A DNA stretch of 64,000 nt from Sphingobium scionense (GCF_014197035.1 NZ_JACIEU010000006.1:124001-188000), one strand, 5' to 3'; shown: positions 1 through 6,689, numbered from the stretch's first letter. A program made the numbers and translations. Notes: a model not told the origin generated them from the sequence alone.

Positions 1-176
1 AGCGGATTGTGGATGGTCACGCGACGGTGAGCCTGCATGACGAAGAACTCTTTGCCGGGGTTAGCCACAGCTAGACGCTTGGCCTCTTCCGCTGCTCGTC
101 CGAAAGTGTCGTGACGGACACGGGGGTTCATCCCTTCTGGATTCCAGACGAGATAAAAGGTGTCTGCGAGCCTCAT
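1..176 (-). CDS. Phage protein of unknown function, partial
   Basis: The 5' end (about 58 codons) of a gene that continues off the left edge. It begins MRLADTFYLVWN. The start codon overlaps the stop of the YqaJ-like gene by four bases (ATGA at 173-176), so it is the next cistron of the same early operon. I do not recognise the family, and nothing in the visible part points to a function. Confidence 0.6.
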   Translation of the reverse strand, partial: MRLADTFYLVWNPEGMNPRVRHDTFGRAAEEAKRLAVANPGKEFFVMQAHRRVTIHNP

Positions 177-1096
177 CCGCGCTTCTCCACGATGCTGAAG
201 CGCCGGTAAGACTTCCGGCCCTTGATGATTGTGCCGATGTCGTCGGCAGTGATTTCGCGATCCGGCTGGGCCTTGGTGGTCGGGCACTTGACGGTCATCC
301 CGTGGAGCAGCGCCACGCCAGCATTACCGAGCTTGTCGAGCAGTTCAGCCTGGGCCGCATCGGCCTGCGCCTTGCCCTGCTTCTCCAGCGCCTTGCCGGT
401 CAGCCAGCGGGCTGCAGCGTCCACAGCCAGATTGTCGGTCCGCAGGTCGATCAGGTCGCCGTTATCCTCGGGATAGAGCGCACTGATCGTCGGCAGGTCG
501 CGGGTGTAGTCTGCCGCCGGCGGATCTCCCGCAGCGATGGAGCGCCAGAATGCCGCAACCCGCGCCTCGATATCGGCCCAGATGAGCGGGCGGAACTGAT
601 ACTGAAACCGGCGCAGTTCATTGCCGCCGACCAGCACGATGACATCGCCCCAATCGCAGCCGGCAAGCCCCATGTAGGACATGACCTGCAGCAGATAGTT
701 CAGCGGCGGCTCATCGCCCCAGCCCTTGGCTACTATCCAGTCTGCCGTCTTCACCTCAAGGATGCCACGGCCGCGCTGGGGGCACATAACCATCTGGTCG
801 GGGTGACCACCTAGGCCGGCGTCGTTCGTGAGGCGCTTGGGCGTCTCCAGCTTCTGGTAGCCAAAGCGGTCGCAGGCGCCTTCGATAATGACCGGCTCAA
901 GGCGAACGCCCCATTCCGCGCGCTCATTGCCAGTGAAGTCTGGCGTTGCGACATTGCCGGCCTTCCGGTGCCAAAGCTCGAACTCGGTCAGCCAGGGATG
1001 CTGGTTGAACAGCGCAGCCACCTCCGACGCGCCGACCACGGACGCGCGGAAAGCGTCATCGCCATCGCCGGCCATGATGTTGGTCACGGCGTTCAT
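173..1096 (-). CDS. YqaJ-type viral recombinase (lambda-exonuclease family)
   Basis: A 307-residue protein of the PD-(D/E)XK YqaJ/lambda exonuclease family, which degrades one strand of dsDNA ends so that a phage annealing protein can recombine them. Visible signs are the N-terminal VGASEVAALF segment, the RLEPVIIEGAC stretch with a helix glutamate, GGHPDQMV, and the catalytic-type ILEVKTAD motif near residue 116 (the E-x-K of the nuclease core). It starts in a four-base overlap with a 46-residue upstream ORF and ends in a four-base overlap with the partial gene to the left. A partner annealase (RecT/Erf-like) would be expected further left. Family assignment is firm; activity is inferred. 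Confidence 0.88.
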   Translation of the reverse strand: MNAVTNIMAGDGDDAFRASVVGASEVAALFNQHPWLTEFELWHRKAGNVATPDFTGNERAEWGVRLEPVIIEGACDRFGYQKLETPKRLTNDAGLGGHPDQMVMCPQRGRGILEVKTADWIVAKGWGDEPPLNYLLQVMSYMGLAGCDWGDVIVLVGGNELRRFQYQFRPLIWADIEARVAAFWRSIAAGDPPAADYTRDLPTISALYPEDNGDLIDLRTDNLAVDAAARWLTGKALEKQGKAQADAAQAELLDKLGNAGVALLHGMTVKCPTTKAQPDREITADDIGTIIKGRKSYRRFSIVEKRG

Positions 1097-1233
1097 ATGT
1101 GGCTCCCCACCAACAACCCCATCATGAACACCACAGCCCCCGCACCGATCAGCTCGGCATAGGGAGGGCGGATGCCCATCCGGCCTTCAGGGTTGGTCAG
1201 GGCGGCTATGGCGGCGTGGATGGTGGAGATCAT
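1093..1233 (-). CDS. Small membrane protein, 46 aa
   Basis: A 46-residue ORF beginning MISTIHAAIA, with one hydrophobic segment near the C-terminus (about residues 27-42). Both ends use ATGA overlaps: its ATG at 1231-1233 overlaps the stop of the zinc-finger gene, and its stop overlaps the ATG of the recombinase gene. That coupling is the main argument that it is real. No function can be assigned. Confidence 0.6.
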   Translation of the reverse strand: MISTIHAAIAALTNPEGRMGIRPPYAELIGAGAVVFMMGLLVGSHI

Positions 1234-1586
1234 GACCGGGCCTCCATCTTCTCGCGATGGGCGCGCTGGTGCATTTCATCCATGCTGACCGGCGGTTCAC
1301 CCTCGCACATGTCAGAAAAGGCATCGGCCGCAGCGTCGTCCATCTCGTCCTGCGTCATAGGTCGCCAGCCATGGCCAGCGCAGTCGGAGCACTCGACCGT
1401 GAAATCGTCAGGCGAAAGATCGTCCATGCCGACGAAGCGCGAACGGCGGTTGGGGTTGACCCCGCACACTTCGCCATGGCCGTCGCATTGCGGGCACTCG
1501 ATTTCCGGCCGATAATGCTCGTCGCAGGTAAATTTGCTGGCGACACAATTCGGGCAACCAGCCTGCCAGTTCGCTCCCCGGATCAT
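1230..1586 (-). CDS. Cysteine-rich zinc-finger phage protein
   Basis: A 118-residue protein with DnaJ-like CxxCxGxG knuckles (CPQCDGHG about residues 31-38 and CSDCAGHG about 66-73) plus an earlier CPNC pair. This arrangement suggests a zinc-binding module. The C-terminal 45 residues are acidic and end in a charged helix. The gene is the middle of the minus early operon, joined to both neighbours by four-base overlaps. DnaJ-type fingers are common in short phage proteins of unknown role; no J domain is present, so this is not a chaperone. Confidence 0.7.
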   Translation of the reverse strand: MIRGANWQAGCPNCVASKFTCDEHYRPEIECPQCDGHGEVCGVNPNRRSRFVGMDDLSPDDFTVECSDCAGHGWRPMTQDEMDDAAADAFSDMCEGEPPVSMDEMHQRAHREKMEARS

Positions 1587-1930
1587 GCTGCACCGCCTTT
1601 CGCCTTGGCGATGGCGGCGTCAGCGCCGGGGGTTGAGCCACTCACGAACTCTTCGTCCGATCCTGCTGCGCGACATGCGTTGTGGAACCGGCGGCGAAGG
1701 TCGATCAACTCCGACAGCAGTTCCGGCGCGGCGGCGAAACGGTGAGCATCAGCCTCGCTGCAAATGCCTGTGATCAGCATGTAAGGGCGATCGTCGCCGA
1801 TATCGCCAAAGCCGCGAACCCCGCCATCAGGATACGAACCAAGGCCAATGCCCCACTGTCCCCCATGCTGGCGTTGATTTTCAGACTGCCCGACCACAAA
1901 CGGCCCCGGCGTATGCGTTGCGTTGCTCAC
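1583..1930 (-). CDS. Conserved phage protein, THTPGPF family
   Basis: A 115-residue protein starting MSNATHTPGPF and containing ADAHRFAAAPELLSELIDL. The pairing of an N-terminal HTPGPW/F motif with a later (N/H)ARLIAAAPELL-like helix is widespread in temperate phages of Proteobacteria, where it remains without a known function. It is coupled by four-base overlaps to the genes on both sides of the early operon. Confidence 0.7.
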   Translation of the reverse strand: MSNATHTPGPFVVGQSENQRQHGGQWGIGLGSYPDGGVRGFGDIGDDRPYMLITGICSEADAHRFAAAPELLSELIDLRRRFHNACRAAGSDEEFVSGSTPGADAAIAKAKGGAA

Positions 1931-2148
1931 ATCAAATCTCCCAGATCAGCAACCCGGCGCTCCCATCCCAGCGCGAGGCGGTCGCACTCGGCGTGATAGT
2001 TGCGCACCATGGTGTTGAGCCGCGCCACAGCGGCGCAGGTGAGGTCATCAGCCAGCGTCGGATCGAAGCCGGCAGCGTTGACGGTCGCAGCGATTTCGGC
2101 GGCAATGCGCGCATCCTCGACTGCGGTGGCCAGGGTCGAGCCGGTCAT
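1927..2148 (-). CDS. Hypothetical early phage protein, 73 aa
   Basis: A 73-residue mostly helical acidic protein (MTGSTLATAVEDARIAAEIA). It is in the coupled early operon, with ATGA overlaps at both ends. I do not recognise a family, and the helical content alone does not suggest a function. Confidence 0.55.
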   Translation of the reverse strand: MTGSTLATAVEDARIAAEIAATVNAAGFDPTLADDLTCAAVARLNTMVRNYHAECDRLALGWERRVADLGDLM

Positions 2149-2444
2149 GCCGCGATCCCCCGACCCGCATTGACCGCGACCGCAATGTCGATCGCCTCGG
2201 CAACGCTCAGGCCGACAGCGATGCGCGCGGCTTCACGGCCACCAAGGCACTCGGCGGCAAGAAAGTGCTCGTTCTGGATGGCCGACAGCTTGGCGACACG
2301 CTCGTCGCTCACATCGTAGGCCAGCCACTCGTCGCTGGTCAGATAGAACTGCTTGGTGTGCCGCAGCTTGGCCGGCGGCTCGATCGCGCAGGACGCGAGG
2401 ATCGCGATTGCCTGCGGAGTGTCCTGCCATGGAATGATGCGCAT
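2145..2444 (-). CDS. First gene of the PL-like early operon, hypothetical
   Basis: A 99-residue protein. The start chosen is the ATG at 2444 (MRIIPWQDTPQ), preceded by a GGAG ribosome-binding site; an in-frame ATG further upstream (2567) would read through the operator region and is unlikely. It is the promoter-proximal gene of the minus operon driven from about 2508. No recognised domain. Its position is that of the first delayed-early gene behind PL in lambdoid phages. Confidence 0.6.
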   Translation of the reverse strand: MRIIPWQDTPQAIAILASCAIEPPAKLRHTKQFYLTSDEWLAYDVSDERVAKLSAIQNEHFLAAECLGGREAARIAVGLSVAEAIDIAVAVNAGRGIAA

Positions 2445-2507
2445 GTTGGTGCTCCATCTCGCGGTTTCCCGCTGGGGCCGGGTCTGCGGTGGTGCGACCG
2501 GGCTGAT

Positions 2508-2567
2508 GGAGTGATATCTACATGCGCATACGCATATCGTCAATGACCAATTTATGCGCCACCGCAT
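2508..2567 (-). promoter_or_regulatory. PL-like promoter with two operators (OL1, OL2)
   Basis: On the minus strand a -35 TTGACG (2538-2543) and a -10 TAGATA (2515-2520) are 17 bases apart. The spacer holds the dyad ATGCG-N4-CGCAT (OL1, 2522-2535). A second perfect copy of the dyad, with a different N4, sits at 2554-2567 (OL2), 32 bp upstream centre to centre, about three helical turns. The same layout recurs at the cro promoter (4924-4974), so both are probably shut by the same repressor. Confidence 0.75.
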
Positions 2568-2606
2568 TTTTTATGAGCAAGCGGATTTCCGCCGATCGCG
2601 CCCACG

Positions 2607-2639
2607 AAAAAGCCCCGCAGCGAATGAACGCGCGGGGCT
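2607..2639 (-). terminator. Rho-independent terminator (minus strand)
   Basis: Stem AGCCCCGC/GCGGGGCT (2611-2618 with 2632-2639), followed on the minus strand by a T run (2607-2611 read in reverse). It ends the transcript of the small gene at 2723-2905 before it can enter the PL operon. Confidence 0.7.
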
Positions 2640-2722
2640 AGTTTGGGAGGGTGACGAGCAAGGGGGCTTCGTCGCCGGTCGCTAGAGCAGCGTTATGTTA
2701 CGGGCGTGTGGCAGACCGACGC

Positions 2723-2905
2723 CTAAGCCATTTCATGCTCTTCGCCCTGTTCAGCATCCGCCTCCATTGAGCGAACGTGTTTCAGATAGTTGGCCGCCAG
2801 AGCGAGATGAACCCGCTTGGCTGACGGATCGCTGGTCATGTTGGCTTTCCGGATCTCATTCCTGGCGCGGCGCTCGTAGTAGGCCTTTTCCGAAATTTTG
2901 CGCAT
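2723..2905 (-). CDS. Small basic protein, 60 aa
   Basis: A 60-residue helical, charged protein (MRKISEKAYYERRARNEIRK). The start at 2905 is chosen over an in-frame ATG eight codons upstream because it follows a strong AAGGAGG site. It stands alone as a single-gene unit, with a terminator just downstream (2607-2639) and another upstream (3029-3059). This insulation within the immunity region is typical of a lysogenically expressed accessory gene. No function recognised. Confidence 0.65.
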   Translation of the reverse strand: MRKISEKAYYERRARNEIRKANMTSDPSAKRVHLALAANYLKHVRSMEADAEQGEEHEMA

Positions 2906-3028
2906 TTTGCTCCTCCTTGAGTTGAACAAAAGCGACCTCTTTGAGAGGGCGCCATCCCAGGCGGCGAGCCTTGGGGCGCTCGGAATTTATCAAAGAGCGG
3001 CTCGATTCTTCAAGAGCGGGGAGCCACG

Positions 3029-3059
3029 AAAAAGCCCCGCTCGATCGCTCGGCGGGGCT
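3029..3059 (-). terminator. Rho-independent terminator (minus strand), near-copy of the one at 2607
   Basis: Stem AGCCCCGC/GCGGGGCT (3033-3040 with 3052-3059) and a T run on the minus side. The first and last ten bases match the terminator at 2607-2639, only the loop differs. It would stop leftward transcripts coming from the repressor gene side. Confidence 0.65.
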
Positions 3060-3213
3060 AGTCGAAGGTCATCGAGCAACGGGGGGGATGCTCGTTGGGA
3101 GGTATTACACCTGGGCGGGGAGATCGTTCCGCGAAACCCCGCGGCGAGATGGTCGGGCGGGGTGGGCCAATCGGATGAAAAGATTCGACACCCTCAATCT
3201 GGGCATTCAGAAT

Positions 3214-4047
3214 ATGACTATGGCAAAGTATCACGTATATATTGATGAAGCAGGCGATCCTGGCGTGAAGCCGAAGACTGGTGATCCATCTTGGACCGAT
3301 TGGTTTGCAATCGGCGCCGTCATTGTAAGTGATGCAGCCAACCCGGACACCGTTGACTGGGTGAAGGATATGAAAGAGGCCGCCCGAAGCCAAGAAGGTC
3401 CACCGCTACATTATCGCAACTTATCGCCCACAAATCAGGCTCGCGTCTGTCGGATGCTATCACGAAAAAAGGCAAGGGTTCTCGTTGTCGCATCGCATAA
3501 GGACACGATGCGTTCGCACTACAATCCGCGTCTTGGCCGAGCGAATGACCAGAAATTCTACAATTGGTGCCTGAGACTGCTTTTGGAGCGGGTGACCGAA
3601 TGGTGTTACCGCCGCTCATTATTTGAAAAGATAGACGATCACTCAGCCAGGATCGTCTTTTCCAAACGCGGCGGACATAAATACGAAGAACTGAAAGATT
3701 ATCTCCGGAAGCTTGAGGCGCAGAGCCTTACCGGCAATCTGATACTATCAAAACGCGGGATCGTGCCAGGCGTCATTCACGACAAGCGCATCGAGGTCGA
3801 ATCTGACATGAACCATGCCGGCCTTCAGCTTGCGGACATTGCGGTCAGCTCATTCTTCAATGCGGCTAATTCTTTGGCGGCGAAACACGACTTGGAACCT
3901 GCCAAGACGCTAAAGCCGATCGTGCCAACAATGCCGGGTTGTAAGACGGCGTGCGATTTCGGTCTTTTGCGATTACCGTTTGCGCATCAAGGTCAGATTC
4001 CAGAGGCTGACCGAGGCATTTTCGAGGAGTACGGCTACATTTTTTAG
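3214..4047 (+). CDS. DUF3800 protein in the immunity region
   Basis: A 277-residue protein with the DUF3800 opening YIDEAGDPG (just after the start), followed by WFAIGAVIV, a central HYRNLSPTNQ segment, and HAGLQLADIAVSSFFNA near the C-terminus. The acidic D/E residues of YIDEAGD and the LQLAD motif are the family's conserved set and have been linked to an RNase H-like fold. The start is uncertain: ATGs at 3175, 3214 and 3220 are all in frame and none has a clear ribosome-binding site. It lies alone between the two operator regions, in the opposite direction to the repressor, and reads as visibly less GC-rich than neighbouring phage genes. That is the position of lysogenic conversion genes such as lambda rexAB. 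DUF3800 genes are often found on phages and near defence genes, so superinfection exclusion is possible but unproved. Confidence 0.8.
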   Translation: MTMAKYHVYIDEAGDPGVKPKTGDPSWTDWFAIGAVIVSDAANPDTVDWVKDMKEAARSQEGPPLHYRNLSPTNQARVCRMLSRKKARVLVVASHKDTMRSHYNPRLGRANDQKFYNWCLRLLLERVTEWCYRRSLFEKIDDHSARIVFSKRGGHKYEELKDYLRKLEAQSLTGNLILSKRGIVPGVIHDKRIEVESDMNHAGLQLADIAVSSFFNAANSLAAKHDLEPAKTLKPIVPTMPGCKTACDFGLLRLPFAHQGQIPEADRGIFEEYGYIF

Positions 4048-4258
4048 TAGGTGGCAGGCCCCAGACTCCGTTTCCTTGCAAGTGGTAGGTTACCATCCAC
4101 CGGGCAACCATCTTGTAAGGCGCCGTCACGAACAGGCCGATCGGGCTGAAGCTTTAATCCGGCGTTTCCTGCCGGGCACCAAAATAGCCATTTGCCCTTA
4201 AGATTCAATAAATTGTATTGAGTCAATTTCAGCGGGTTAGCAATTGACCGTTCCCCAC

Positions 4259-4267
4259 TTATCCACA
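4259..4267 (+). promoter_or_regulatory. DnaA box
   Basis: TTATCCACA, an exact match to the consensus DnaA box. A single box by chance is not rare, and no cluster of boxes or AT-rich iterons is seen next to it, so a replication origin cannot be claimed. Confidence 0.35.
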
Positions 4268-4324
4268 GCTAAATCCCGATAGGAAACACCCTGCCCCGCT
4301 TTTCCTATTTCCTACACGCCCCGT

Positions 4325-4350
4325 GTTCCGGTAGAGAACAAAAAGAGAAC
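4325..4350. promoter_or_regulatory. Candidate LexA (SOS) box of alphaproteobacterial type
   Basis: GAAC-N7-GAAC at 4336-4350 (read on the minus strand: GTTC-N7-GTTC), the established LexA box of alphaproteobacteria. A third half site, GTTC at 4325-4328, is again spaced by seven bases. The box lies just beyond the repressor's 3' end. On the plus strand it precedes an ATG at 4353 opening a 40-codon frame (to 4475) that is antisense to the end of the repressor gene. Confidence 0.5.
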
Positions 4351-4420
4351 GGATGAGTCGAGGCGTTGGCGATGGCGGTGCTAGCAGAACCAGCATGCGA
4401 AGTGGGTTGCCGAACCTGCC

Positions 4421-4888
4421 TCATGGGTTGCGCTGTTCTCCCTGCCCGCCTGCTTTGGTGGGAGCGGGAGATTGAACGACTGTGCCAGGAACGCTCGCTT
4501 CGGCCGAACTGTCTGGAGACGCGCCGTGCTTTAGAAGGAGCGCTAACCTGTCACGCAGGCTTGAAGCGACAATTGGCGGATAGCCCGAGAGCGGCGTTCC
4601 GGGTGGAACCTCCTGCATTGCGTCGGAGATCATACGCCGGAAGTCGTCTTCACTAGGCAGGCCGTCCCCTGCCCGCAGTGCCGGGATCTCGGTCAGTGGC
4701 ATGGTGATAAGCTGCTCGATCGTCACCTCAGCAATGCGGGCAAGAGACAGCAGGTTGTCTGGCCTCGGATCGGCACCCTTCTCCCAACGAACGATGGTTG
4801 ATTGGCCGACACCGATTTGCTCGCCAAACTCGGTTTGGTTGGCGAATTTCGACCGCAGCGATTTGATGTTTTCGGAGAGGATCGACAT
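4421..4888 (-). CDS. CI-like phage repressor without a peptidase domain
   Basis: A 155-residue protein with an N-terminal Cro/CI (HTH_3) DNA-binding domain: SKFANQTEFGEQIGVG, QSTIVRWEKG, then LARIAEVTIEQL. The start at 4888 (MSILSENIK) gives the usual distance to the helix-turn-helix; an ATG at 4969 is in frame but would begin inside the operator. The C-terminal half (from about residue 70) is short, proline-rich and lacks the S24/LexA-type Ser-Lys peptidase of classical CI. The gene diverges from the Cro-like gene across the OR operators. It is the likely ligand of ATGCG-N4-CGCAT. Without a peptidase it should not self-cleave with RecA, so induction must come by another route. Confidence 0.8.
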   Translation of the reverse strand: MSILSENIKSLRSKFANQTEFGEQIGVGQSTIVRWEKGADPRPDNLLSLARIAEVTIEQLITMPLTEIPALRAGDGLPSEDDFRRMISDAMQEVPPGTPLSGYPPIVASSLRDRLALLLKHGASPDSSAEASVPGTVVQSPAPTKAGGQGEQRNP

Positions 4889-4923
4889 TCCCGCCGGATA
4901 ATTGGAGAGGCGCAGATTCTCCA

Positions 4924-4980
4924 ATCCGCTCACGCATATTTGCATTTGACACCATATGCGTATGCGCATAGAGATATCGG
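4924..4980 (+). promoter_or_regulatory. PR-like promoter with two operators (OR1, OR2)
   Basis: -35 TTGACA (4946-4951) and -10 TAGAGA (4969-4974), 17 bases apart. The spacer contains the dyad ATGCG-N4-CGCAT (OR1, 4956-4969). A second copy with one mismatch (ATCCG-N4-CGCAT) is at 4924-4937 (OR2), again exactly 32 bp upstream centre to centre. 23 of 25 bases from 4954 match the reverse complement of 2513-2537. Transcription would start at about 4981, the first base of the next gene's ATG. Confidence 0.78.
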
Positions 4981-5181
4981 ATGAGCGAGATCAGAGCCAT
5001 CCGTGACGCCCTTGGTTTGACGCAGGCCCAGCTTGCCGCCCAACTCGGCGTAACGCAATCCACCGTTTCCCGGCTCGAAACCGGCGAGATCACCCCCGAT
5101 CGGCGGACGATGCTCGCCGCTCATGCGCTGAAAGCCGCAGCGAAGCCCGCTCGCCGCCCCACCAAGCAGGTGGCCGCATGA
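4981..5181 (+). CDS. Cro-like HTH regulator
   Basis: A 66-residue protein that is almost entirely one HTH_3 domain: IRDALGLTQAQLAAQLGV then TQSTVSRLETGEI. Divergent from the CI-like gene and first in the rightward early operon, this is the Cro position. No ribosome-binding site is seen, and the predicted transcript starts at or next to the ATG, so it may be translated leaderless. The C-terminal tail is basic (RRPTKQVAA). Confidence 0.82.
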   Translation: MSEIRAIRDALGLTQAQLAAQLGVTQSTVSRLETGEITPDRRTMLAAHALKAAAKPARRPTKQVAA

Positions 5182-5552
5182 GCGCGCTCGATCCCATCCT
5201 TGACGAAGCGACCTATGCCAAGCTGCTCGCTCGCCTCAGCTTCGCGGAAGCTCAAGCAGGGCCGCGAGCGTGTGAAGCTGCTGGGCCAGTTTCGGAGGAA
5301 GCTGCTCAGCATCGCTCATTCCCTCGACGGTTGTGGCAAGTTGCTTCAGCGTTTTTGCAATCGTCTCCTCTTGTTCGCGCCCTAGCATTTTTGCTTCGGA
5401 CAGCACGATCACGCAGTTGGCTGAAAGCTTCAGCGCCGCGAATGCCGCGTCCGCAGTCAGCTTCTGTAGGTCTGTCATGCGATTCTCCTTCGCAGGCATC
5501 TGAGCCTAGCGACGGCGCAGAGTCCACCAAGCCCGCGAGCGCGGCGGCGTGA
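5178..5552 (+). pseudogene. Early operon ORF apparently interrupted by a reversed gene
   Basis: A 124-codon open frame coupled to its neighbours by ATGA (with the Cro-like gene) and GTGA (with 5549). The first about 24 codons (MSALDPILDEATYAKLLARL) and last about 18 codons have the GC-rich third positions of real phage genes. The middle does not, and reads as the shadow of the minus gene at 5236-5478. The simplest reading is an old gene split by insertion of a reversed gene, with the frame open by chance. It could instead be a real but unusual overlapping gene. Confidence 0.35.
5236..5478 (-). CDS. Hypothetical helical protein, 80 aa, reversed in the early operon
   Basis: An 80-residue helical protein (MTDLQKLTADAAFAALKLSA) with a strong AAGGAG site before the ATG at 5478. 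The composition (GMSDAEQLPPKLAQQLHTLA) is that of a real soluble protein. It runs against the rightward operon and its stop lies in a small inverted repeat (AGCTTC/GAAGCT, 5238-5252). Function unknown. Confidence 0.6.
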   Translation of the reverse strand: MTDLQKLTADAAFAALKLSANCVIVLSEAKMLGREQEETIAKTLKQLATTVEGMSDAEQLPPKLAQQLHTLAALLELPRS

Positions 5553-5764
5553 TAGGGTTCGGCCTCCTCGGCTATGCTCTGGCCACCTATCTTTGGGTGA
5601 CGCGTCCAAACGTCAAACGCCTGCGCGCGATCATGCGCGAGGAAATTGACAAGGATCTTCTGCGGCGCAGTGGCCTGACGGGTGACGCAGCTATTGCCTA
5701 CGCTGCTGCGCTCCACGCCGATCGCTTCAAAACTTCCAATCAATCGGAGGATCGGCATGCGTGA
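5549..5764 (+). CDS. Small protein with an N-terminal membrane helix, 71 aa
   Basis: Begins at GTG in a GTGA overlap. It has a hydrophobic N-terminus (IGFGLLGYALATYLWV) followed by a charged helical region. The 3' end overlaps the convergent gene at 5727-5972 by 38 bases. No family recognised; the coupling is the main support. Confidence 0.45.
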   Translation: MIGFGLLGYALATYLWVTRPNVKRLRAIMREEIDKDLLRRSGLTGDAAIAYAAALHADRFKTSNQSEDRHA

Positions 5765-5972
5765 TCGGGCAATCAACCTGTCCGTCGCGGGCGATATCCA
5801 TGCACAGTTGTCGAAGCGATACGCGCGCCGTGGTCTGATGATCTCGACCAGCCTTCTCGTCGGCATCCACCAAGGCTTCCACGATTTTGCTGATATGCCG
5901 CTGATCGATGGTGCCCGCGTGATGCAGCCCGGAAACGATGGCTCGCAGCGCAAGCTTGGTGGCGTAGTCCAT
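5727..5972 (-). CDS. Hypothetical phage protein, 81 aa
   Basis: An 81-residue protein (MDYATKLALRAIVSGLHHAG) with a good AAGGGAG site upstream of the ATG at 5972. Helical N-terminal two thirds; ends in IDWKF. It is on the minus strand within an otherwise rightward region and converges with the gene at 5549. No function recognised. Confidence 0.55.
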   Translation of the reverse strand: MDYATKLALRAIVSGLHHAGTIDQRHISKIVEALVDADEKAGRDHQTTARVSLRQLCMDIARDGQVDCPITHADPPIDWKF

Positions 5973-6202
5973 CCCGAATCTCCCTTCGCGCTGACCATAG
6001 CACGGAGGGCTTCGTGAGCAGCCTCATCGATCGCCTGTCCCCCACGCCGATCCACGCCCCCTGCGCGGTTCGTGTCGGCGGCCATAGCTTCGGCTTCGGG
6101 GCGCAGTTCTTTCCAGTTCTTCGGGTCGCATCCGAAGACGGCGCCGAGGGTCGTTTCCTCTCTCCGGTTCTCGGCGCCAATGTTTCCACTCTCGATCATG
6201 GA
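5973..6202 (-). other. Possible coding stretch, unresolved
   Basis: A minus-strand frame from the ATG at 6202 (MIESGNIGAENRREETTLGA) reads like protein, with GC-rich third positions, for about 75 codons. Near 5985 the reading quality drops without a stop, as it enters the frame overlapping the 5727-5972 gene. It may be an N-terminal part of that gene broken by a frameshift, or a chance frame. The plus strand holds no better candidate. Confidence 0.25.
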
Positions 6203-6689
6203 TACCGCAATGCAGCAGACTAGCCCAAGTGTGTCCGGTCGGCTCGCCCGCCCCACCCAAAATGCTTACCGCCAGCGCTGCGCCGACGTGATCCGGCGCC
6301 TCAAACTGGAACATGGCCTGACGAACGAGGAACTGGGCGACCGCCTGGGCTGCTCGGACGAGACGATCAGCAATGTCGAGAACATGCGGACCAACCTCAA
6401 CCCGGTCACGCTGCTCAACATCGACTTCGAGTTCGGCCCCGGCACGATCGATCCTATCCGCGAGCTGTCTGGCACCCGCGGCGTCCCGGTCGGCGCGATC
6501 TGCGACACCGACGCCCTACCCGCGCTGACGGCTTCGGTTCACAGCATCGCACAGGCCCGCGCGCCCGCCAGCCCCGGCGGCGCAGTCATGACCCATGGCG
6601 AACTGGCCGAAATGAAGCCGGTTCTGCGCGAGGCCATCAAATCGCTCAACTGGTTGCTGGACCGGGCCGAGCGGGGCGAGGCAGCATGA
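6198..6689 (+). CDS. HTH (XRE-type) early regulator
   Basis: A 163-residue protein with an HTH domain at about residues 22-60 (LEHGLTNEELGDRLGCSDET, then ISNVENMRTNLN). The C-terminal part (MTHGELAEMKPVLREAIKSL) is a helical region often seen in phage CII/regulator-type proteins. Start ATG 6198 or 6210. The stop overlaps the next ORF by four bases. Its place just behind the Cro-like unit and before replication genes fits a second early regulator; its target is unknown. Confidence 0.7.
   Translation: MDTAMQQTSPSVSGRLARPTQNAYRQRCADVIRRLKLEHGLTNEELGDRLGCSDETISNVENMRTNLNPVTLLNIDFEFGPGTIDPIRELSGTRGVPVGAICDTDALPALTASVHSIAQARAPASPGGAVMTHGELAEMKPVLREAIKSLNWLLDRAERGEAA

Larger units (their letters stand above)
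4048..4352. other. Non-coding stretch between DUF3800 and the repressor
   Basis: About 370 bases (to the repressor stop at 4421) without a convincing gene. It contains a perfect DnaA box (TTATCCACA, 4259-4267), an AT-rich segment around 4200-4245, and tandem LexA-like half sites at 4325-4350. A minus-strand 60-codon frame at 4044-4226 exists but has no ribosome-binding site and no recognisable content. Confidence 0.5.

Noticed and set aside
4044-4226. A 60-codon minus ORF between DUF3800 and the repressor
   Set aside because: No ribosome-binding site, no recognisable features, and the DNA looks like a regulatory stretch.
4259-4267. A replication origin at the DnaA box
   Set aside because: Only one box is present, without iterons or further boxes; the evidence is too thin.
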